DNA from: Ignavibacteria bacterium UBA2360
GTDB lineage: Bacteria > Bacteroidota > Ignavibacteria > Tepidaquicellales > OLB5
DNA length: 64,000 nt
Direction: 5' to 3'
Assembly (NCBI GenBank): GCA_002344125.1
Contig: DDTQ01000006.1
Coordinates: 311,652-375,651 of the forward strand
The notes beneath the pieces were generated by a model. The model had not been told where the DNA came from and searched no databases. It saw only the letters and a list, made by a program, of their open reading frames with translations. Position numbers and translations under genes: made by a program. Shown here piece after piece: positions 59,746 to 64,000 of this stretch (positions are counted from its first letter, which is position 1; the number at the start of each line of letters is the position of its first letter).

Positions 59746-60900
59746 TTATTTTTTTGTGATTTTGCCGTCGGGGGAGATTTGGATGCCGGTTTCGGGGAAA
59801 TCGGTTTCGGTCATATTTTTCATAAGTTTTACAGCACCATAATCATCATCAAACACGGGGAAGCCGCGCTTAATTTGTTTGTATGGGTAAATTCTGCCGT
59901 GGGAAAGATCGCCGGATTTTGTGATGTAGAGTTTTAGTATTGGGGCTAAGCCAAGATTGCCGCTTAAGCCAAACTTTCCGTAGGTGCAGAAGTTACCAAG
60001 CGAGTAAGCGATGAACTTGCCTTTGTAAAGCTCTACACCGCGCGGCACATGGGGTCCGTGCCCGAAGACAATATCGGCGCCTGCATCGATCATATCGTGG
60101 GCGAAGAGGTAGCAGTTGCCTCTATCCTCGCCGAGGTAAAACTCACGCTTGCGGGTTACGTGCGTGGCGCCCGAGCCTTCGGCTCCGCCATGGAAAGCTA
60201 CTATGACGATATCGCACTGTTTTTTGAGGGCGCGAACAATTTCCGCGGCTTTGGTGTGATCGTTGATGCTGAGGGTTCCGGTGTTTGGAGCAAAGCCTGT
60301 TAAGCCGAATTTGATACCATCCTTAACGAAGATGGCGGTCGGGGCAGTTAACTGCCCGGCATATTCTATGCCGTATTTTTTGAGTGTACTCTGAGTTGAC
60401 TTTCTTCCGATATCGCCCATATCACCCGCGTGATTGTTGGCAAGGTTCATCATATCGAATCCGGCGGCCTTGATGTAGCCGGCGTAATGCTCGGGTGATC
60501 TGAATGCTACGCAGTTTTCGGGATTCTGGCACACCTTGGGTGTGCCGCCGCTGTTAAGCAGCGTGCCTTCGAGGTTGCCTATGGTTACATCGGCGGATTG
60601 GAGTATATCGGCGGCGCCGCTGAGTATATCGCGGCCGTCATCGGGCGGCAGCGAAGCTGCGGATGGGTAATTTGTGCCAAGCATCATATCCCCTACCATA
60701 ATTATGGAGTAGAGTGAGTCGGGGTCAATGGTGGTTTGTGTGGAGTTGGTATCCGGTTTTTTTTCGCTGGTAGATTGTTTTTGTTCGGGGGTGCATCCTG
60801 ATGTTAGCAGGAAGATGAAAACAATCGTAAATGAGGATAAAAGTTTATTCACGGGATATAGTTCATTTTTAATTCCATTTAATACTATGTTAGACCTCAA
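59746..60900 (-). CDS. CapA-family (poly-gamma-glutamate synthesis type) lipoprotein
   Basis: 384 residues. A hydrophobic stretch ending LLTSGC (about residues 32-37) is a lipobox. The CapA metallophosphatase-like domain follows: SIIMVGDMMLGTNYPSA, TIGNLEGTLLNSGG, MMNLANNHAGDMGDIGRKST, VIVAFHGGAEGSG and IVFGHGPHVPRGVELYKGKF. The Asp, Asn and His residues in these blocks are the expected metal ligands. CapA homologues are involved in capsule or polyglutamate export and hydrolysis; here the substrate is unknown. The last codons lie at the edge of the repeat array, and a remnant of a similar gene end is at 58824. Confidence 0.85.
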   Translation of the reverse strand: MRSNIVLNGIKNELYPVNKLLSSFTIVFIFLLTSGCTPEQKQSTSEKKPDTNSTQTTIDPDSLYSIIMVGDMMLGTNYPSAASLPPDDGRDILSGAADILQSADVTIGNLEGTLLNSGGTPKVCQNPENCVAFRSPEHYAGYIKAAGFDMMNLANNHAGDMGDIGRKSTQSTLKKYGIEYAGQLTAPTAIFVKDGIKFGLTGFAPNTGTLSINDHTKAAEIVRALKKQCDIVIVAFHGGAEGSGATHVTRKREFYLGEDRGNCYLFAHDMIDAGADIVFGHGPHVPRGVELYKGKFIAYSLGNFCTYGKFGLSGNLGLAPILKLYITKSGDLSHGRIYPYKQIKRGFPVFDDDYGAVKLMKNMTETDFPETGIQISPDGKITKK

Positions 60901-60926
60901 CGTGTCTTCGACATAAATCCATTTTC

Positions 60927-60966
60927 AGACCTCCCCTAAATCCCCTCCTTGGTAAGGAGGGGACTT
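60927..60966. repeat. Direct repeat, type 1 copy a
   Basis: AGACCTCCCCTAAATCCCCT followed by CCTTGGTAAGGAGGGGACTT, identical over 40 bases to 61547-61586. It contains the hairpin CCCCTCCTT-GGT-AAGGAGGGG. Confidence 0.85.
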
Positions 60967-61074
60967 AATAGCGAAGATGTAAAAACTTCTTGACTGCCCC
61001 TGCATTTTGGTTCAGCATCCAGGCTTTAGGTAAATCCGCAGAGTCCAAAAAGCGGAGACTCAGCGGAGACAATG

Positions 61075-61139
61075 AAAAATACCTCGTCTCCCCCTTACCA
61101 AGGGGGAGTACCCTTTAGGGCGAGGGGGTCGTTTTATAT
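61075..61139. repeat. Hairpin repeat, type 2 copy a (3' side of DUF559 gene 2)
   Basis: AAAAATACCTCGTCTCCCCC ... GCGAGGGGGTCGTTTTATAT with the hairpin CTCCCCCTTACCAAGGGGGAG (61088-61108). It is repeated at 61600-61662. It overlaps the 3' end of the second DUF559 gene. Confidence 0.8.
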
Positions 61140-61444
61140 GCTGCCAATGCTTCTACTTTTGATTTTAAACACTTAATAACATTATCAAGGGCTACATAAA
61201 TTTCATCATTTGAAAATCTGACAAATTGGATATCAAGCTGATTAATATCTTCCTCTCTCCTATTGTCATACTCTAACTCTTCGTCTGTATGATGAGTAGC
61301 TCCATCAACTTCAATAGCGAGTTTTAATTCAGTGCAAAAGAAATCAACGACATATGCTCCAATTCCAAATTGTCTTCGGAATTTGAATCCAAGAATCTTT
61401 CTGTTTTTTATCTCGCCCCAGAGTATTGCTTCGGCTTTGGTCAT
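61115..61444 (-). CDS. DUF559 (Vsr-like endonuclease fold) protein, copy 2
   Basis: 109 residues from the ATG at 61444: MTKAEAILWGEIKNRKILGF, KFRRQFGIGAYVVDFFCTEL, KLAIEVDGATHH, EYDNRREEDINQLDIQFVRF. The frame remains open upstream and codes EDYDKRKTLRNN before this Met, a segment usual at the N-terminus of the family. An AGGAG lies at 61512-61516 but no ATG, GTG or TTG follows in frame, so translation may begin at a rarer codon such as ATA (61495). The last residues (TTPSP) come from the flanking repeat. It is not a close copy of DUF559 gene 1. Confidence 0.8.
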   Translation of the reverse strand: MTKAEAILWGEIKNRKILGFKFRRQFGIGAYVVDFFCTELKLAIEVDGATHHTDEELEYDNRREEDINQLDIQFVRFSNDEIYVALDNVIKCLKSKVEALAAYKTTPSP

Positions 61445-61546
61445 GTTATTCCGAAGCGTTTTTCTTTTGTCGTAATCTTCTTTTCTGTTGTGTATTTTTC
61501 CCGTTTTTAATCTCCTCTTGAGACTATTGTGTATGTACTAATTTTA

Positions 61547-61586
61547 AGACCTCCCCTAAATCCCCTCCTTGGTAAGGAGGGGACTT
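61547..61586. repeat. Direct repeat, type 1 copy b (5' side of DUF559 gene 2)
   Basis: Identical to 60927-60966 over 40 bases. Read in reverse it has the same design as the type 2 repeat on the other side of the gene (hairpin, then TTTAGGG..AGG), so the gene is framed by inverted related ends. Confidence 0.85.
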
Positions 61587-61599
61587 TAAGGCAAAATCA

Positions 61600-61662
61600 A
61601 AAAATACCTCGTCTCCCCTTACTAAGGGGAGTGCCCTTTAGCGCGAGGGGGCCGTTTTATAT
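61600..61662. repeat. Hairpin repeat, type 2 copy b at the lgt 3' end
   Basis: Close copy of 61075-61139 (AAAAATACCTCGTCTCCCCT ... GTTTTATAT). Its end overlaps the last codons of lgt. Confidence 0.8.
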
Positions 61663-62544
61663 CTTTGCCGTTTTCTTCACGGGTTTGCCGGTGACTTTTG
61701 CACTTTCGGGGGCGAAGGTTGTTGGTGTGCGCAGATATAAATACGCGCCAAGCCCGATAAGCACAACGGAAATTATCTGGGCTTCTGAGAGTCCGAGGAA
61801 GAACCGCGGATTGAGCCTGATGAATTCCACCAGCAGGCGCGCAGCGCCTGAGAGCATTAAGTACAGACCGAATAGTTTGCCATCACCTTTGAATACACTG
61901 CGTTTGCGCCACAGCAGCCAGAAAAGCAGACCTCCGATGATGAACTCATACATTGGCGTTGGGTGGCAATGGGTGTTATCGGGTACAACGCCGCCAAATT
62001 TGGCGGCGATTTCGCTGCCGCGAAATGCGATTGATGGCGGGAGTGTTCCGTTGGAGTAATCGGTGCCCCATGGTACCCATGACATGAATTCCGATACGGG
62101 CAGGCCGTAGTCGCCATCACCTGAAAGGTGACACCCGACGCGCGCGATACCGTAGCCAATTGCAAGCGATGGAGCGGCGGCGTCACAAACTCTTAAGAAC
62201 GGAATTTTCTTCGCGCGGGTGTAAAAATATACGAGGGCGGTAGCGAGGATCAAGCCGCCGTAGAAAGTGAGCCCTGCGGGTGAGAATAATCCATCGGTGG
62301 AAAATATCTGCCCCCACGACATTGCGGAAAATGATCTCCATTCTTCGATGACATACAGCAGTTTGGAACCGGCTACGCCGCCCACCAGGGCGATAAATGT
62401 AATGTTTACGGCCGCGCCTTCATCAAGCTTTTTGCGTTTGAACTCGCGCTGCAAGAGCCAGCTTGCTACAATGAAACATATTCCCAGCATTAAGCCGTAG
62501 CTGTAAACGGGTATGGGACCCAGTTGAAATAGTTTAGGAATCAT
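61657..62544 (-). CDS. lgt: Prolipoprotein diacylglyceryl transferase
   Basis: 295 residues with about seven membrane helices. Family blocks: PVYSYGLMLGICFIVASWLL, GLTFYGGLILATALVYFYTR, YGIARVGCHLSGDGDYG (the arginine/glycine signature), and HCHPTPMYEFIIGGLLFWLL. It attaches diacylglycerol to the lipobox cysteine of prelipoproteins; candidate substrates in this window are the lipoproteins at 15.0, 43.2 and 59.7 kb. Its start overlaps the preceding small gene by 11 bases, in a hisS-hypothetical-lgt run. The 3' end runs into a repeat. Confidence 0.95.
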   Translation of the reverse strand: MIPKLFQLGPIPVYSYGLMLGICFIVASWLLQREFKRKKLDEGAAVNITFIALVGGVAGSKLLYVIEEWRSFSAMSWGQIFSTDGLFSPAGLTFYGGLILATALVYFYTRAKKIPFLRVCDAAAPSLAIGYGIARVGCHLSGDGDYGLPVSEFMSWVPWGTDYSNGTLPPSIAFRGSEIAAKFGGVVPDNTHCHPTPMYEFIIGGLLFWLLWRKRSVFKGDGKLFGLYLMLSGAARLLVEFIRLNPRFFLGLSEAQIISVVLIGLGAYLYLRTPTTFAPESAKVTGKPVKKTAKI

Positions 62545-62962
62545 TTTCTGTCTTAATTTCTATAAAACTTTTTTTGGATACATGCGAAACTTTTACAGGT
62601 TCAGTTTTAGAACGCTGAACAAAGAGCCTGAATTTGCTCTTATCGGAGTCCTTTTTATCAATGACGACGCAGTACTCAGTGTACTTAAAATCAAAGAACC
62701 TGAACTCATACCCCGCGGTTCCGCTTGAGGATAGATCGCCTACCGGCGCGGAGAATCCGAGAATGTTGAAGAACAGATCCTTGCCATCCTGCCGGTTTTC
62801 CATCTTGAGTATATACTTGAATGTGAGGAATTCCTTGGTAGTTTCAAACCGGAACGAAATATAATCACGCTTGGTCACTTCATCGTGTTCTTTTGATATG
62901 TTAAGGACATATTCAAATTTTTTTGGTGGTGGTTTAACTTTTTTGGTACGCATATCAGGCAA
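62534..62962 (-). CDS. Conserved-looking small protein, unrecognised
   Basis: 142 residues, basic N-terminus (MRTKKVKPPPKKFEYVLNIS), then mainly beta strands with DYISFRFETTKEFLTFKYIL, LFFNILGFSAPVGDLSSS, YEFRFFDFKYTEYCVVIDKK and FRLFVQRSKTEPVKVSHVSK. It has no signal peptide. It overlaps hisS by 8 bases upstream and lgt by 11 downstream, so it is translated with them. No function is proposed. Confidence 0.75.
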   Translation of the reverse strand: MPDMRTKKVKPPPKKFEYVLNISKEHDEVTKRDYISFRFETTKEFLTFKYILKMENRQDGKDLFFNILGFSAPVGDLSSSGTAGYEFRFFDFKYTEYCVVIDKKDSDKSKFRLFVQRSKTEPVKVSHVSKKSFIEIKTENDS

Positions 62963-64000
62963 GGCTCTCCGCTAATTTATTAAATTCAACTTCGGTTTGC
63001 GAGCTATCGCTCATATTTTTTAACTGTCCAATTCCTTTTTTGATTTCATCTTCACCCAAAATATAAACATATTTCACACCAAGTTTATTAGCATCGCGCA
63101 TTTGCGCTTTGAAGCTGCGGTTAAGCAGATCGGTTTCGCATGGGATATTTTTCCGGCGAAGCTGCGCTATCAGTTCAAACGCTTTATCGCGCGCGGCATC
63201 ATTGAGCGATATGAAGTAAACCAGCGGCTTTGCCGCTTCACCGAAGGTGAAGCCGTTCTTTTCGGCAACGATAAGAATGCGTTCAATGCCGCTGCCGAAT
63301 CCGACACCGGGGCAAGACTTGCCGCCAAGCTGCGCGATGAGGCCGTCATACCTTCCGCCGCCGCCGAGGGCATCCTGTGAACCAAGATCTTCAGATACGA
63401 ATTCGAATGTAGTATCGGTGTAGTAATCGAGTCCGCGAACGAGGCGGAAATCAACTTCGATGTTCACGGAAAGTTTGGTTAGTTCGTTAATTACTTTATC
63501 AAAGCGCGCTTTGGATTCAGCGCCGAGGTGATCGAGAATTTTAGGGGCCGAATCGGTGATGGATCTATCACCCGGATTTTTGGAATCGAGAATGCGGAGC
63601 GCATTGGTTTCAAATCTGCGTTTACTATCTTCGGAAAGATCATTCAGGTTATCTTTGAGGTAGTCTTTTAACTTAGCGATGTAGGCAGAGCGTTCATCGG
63701 GTTTGCCGATGGAGTTAATTTTTACTTTGAAATTACTTATGCCGCAGCGGTTATAGACTTCCTTCGCGAGCAGGATAAGCTCAACATCAGTGTAGAAGCT
63801 ATCGCTGCCGAGGATCTCGCCGCCAAACTGGGTATGCTCGCGGTAGCGGCCCGCCTGCGGGCGTTCATACCGGAACATATTCGTGAAGTAGTACAGCTTG
63901 TGCAGGGGTGAATCAGACAACATGGAATTTTCAAGAAACGCCCGCATCACGGGGGCAGTGCCTTCGGGTCTGAGGGTAATGGAATCACCGCTTTTATCGA
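62955..64000 (-). CDS. hisS: Histidyl-tRNA synthetase, N-terminus outside window
   Basis: The frame is open to the window end, so the gene continues beyond 64000. Visible blocks: SITLRPEGTAPVMRAF (63970-63935), MFRYERPQAGRYREHTQFGG (motif 2), LVRGLDYYTDTTFEFV, LGGGGRYDGLIAQLGG and GVGFGSGIERILIV (motif 3). The C-terminal anticodon-binding domain covers about the last 90 residues. It charges tRNA-His and is first visible gene of the hisS-hypothetical-lgt run. Confidence 0.95.
   Translation of the reverse strand, partial: DKSGDSITLRPEGTAPVMRAFLENSMLSDSPLHKLYYFTNMFRYERPQAGRYREHTQFGGEILGSDSFYTDVELILLAKEVYNRCGISNFKVKINSIGKPDERSAYIAKLKDYLKDNLNDLSEDSKRRFETNALRILDSKNPGDRSITDSAPKILDHLGAESKARFDKVINELTKLSVNIEVDFRLVRGLDYYTDTTFEFVSEDLGSQDALGGGGRYDGLIAQLGGKSCPGVGFGSGIERILIVAEKNGFTFGEAAKPLVYFISLNDAARDKAFELIAQLRRKNIPCETDLLNRSFKAQMRDANKLGVKYVYILGEDEIKKGIGQLKNMSDSSQTEVEFNKLAESLA

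Overview
The window looks like a chromosomal segment of a free-living member of the Ignavibacteria/Chlorobi side of the Bacteroidota (FCB) group. Five secreted proteins end in a type IX secretion (T9SS) sorting domain with the hallmark NYPNPFNP block. There is a hopanoid-type squalene module (hpnCDE), a Bacteroidota-style membrane LuxR/DUF4199/DUF1579 cluster, and the rpmH-rnpA-yidD-yidC block. The assignment is an inference from gene content; no rRNA or tRNA gene was recognised.

Layout. 1-2.3 kb: tail of an unknown gene, a secreted cupredoxin and a YCF48-like propeller, both T9SS cargo. 2.4-4.7 kb: four small, mutually similar, unrecognised minus-strand genes with wHTH-like ends, plus a duplicated gene tail. 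4.8-10.3 kb: DUF1579 x2, DUF4199, membrane LuxR regulator, and a giant gluzincin/TolB-propeller/barrel protein. 10.5-10.74 kb: AAGG motifs phased about every 20 bp. 10.7-16.2 kb: T9SS propeller, DinG-type helicase, lipocalin-like protein, PQQ-type sugar dehydrogenase. 16.4-24.6 kb: an ABC efflux operon (TolC, membrane fusion protein, one ATPase, TPR lipid/secretion accessory, two FtsX/MacB permeases, small extras). 25.5-28.7 kb: hpnC-hpnD-hpnE. 28.7-35.5 kb: HgdB-like dehydratase component and a giant BadF/BadG-type activase, with a T9SS propeller gene between them. 35.5-45.8 kb: GT39-like transferase, YjbQ, CoaX, bifunctional nuclease, EtfA/EtfB, a T9SS trypsin-like protease, a lipoprotein, and queD-queE-queC. 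45.8-49.6 kb: GNAT, tmRNA, YidC, YidD (no ordinary start codon), RnpA (frameshifted at an A10 run) and L34.

49.6-61.7 kb is the accessory zone: REP-like hairpin repeats, an array of nine perfect TCTCA-N3-TGA sites at the 3' end of an unrecognised HTH protein gene, a low-GC defence island (AbiC-like membrane protein, AlwI-type restriction enzyme, Dam-type methylase, PD-(D/E)xK/DUF5655 protein), a mosaic of dispersed GC-rich repeats, and two DUF559 (Vsr-like) nuclease genes each bracketed by inverted hairpin repeats. 61.7-64 kb returns to core genes: lgt, a small unknown gene and hisS, which runs off the right end.

Most promising for novelty: the TCTCA-N3-TGA array and its neighbour gene, the DUF559 genes framed by inverted hairpin repeats with solo copies nearby, the rnpA A10 frameshift beside a terminator-like hairpin, and the cluster of small wHTH-like genes at 2.4-4.7 kb.
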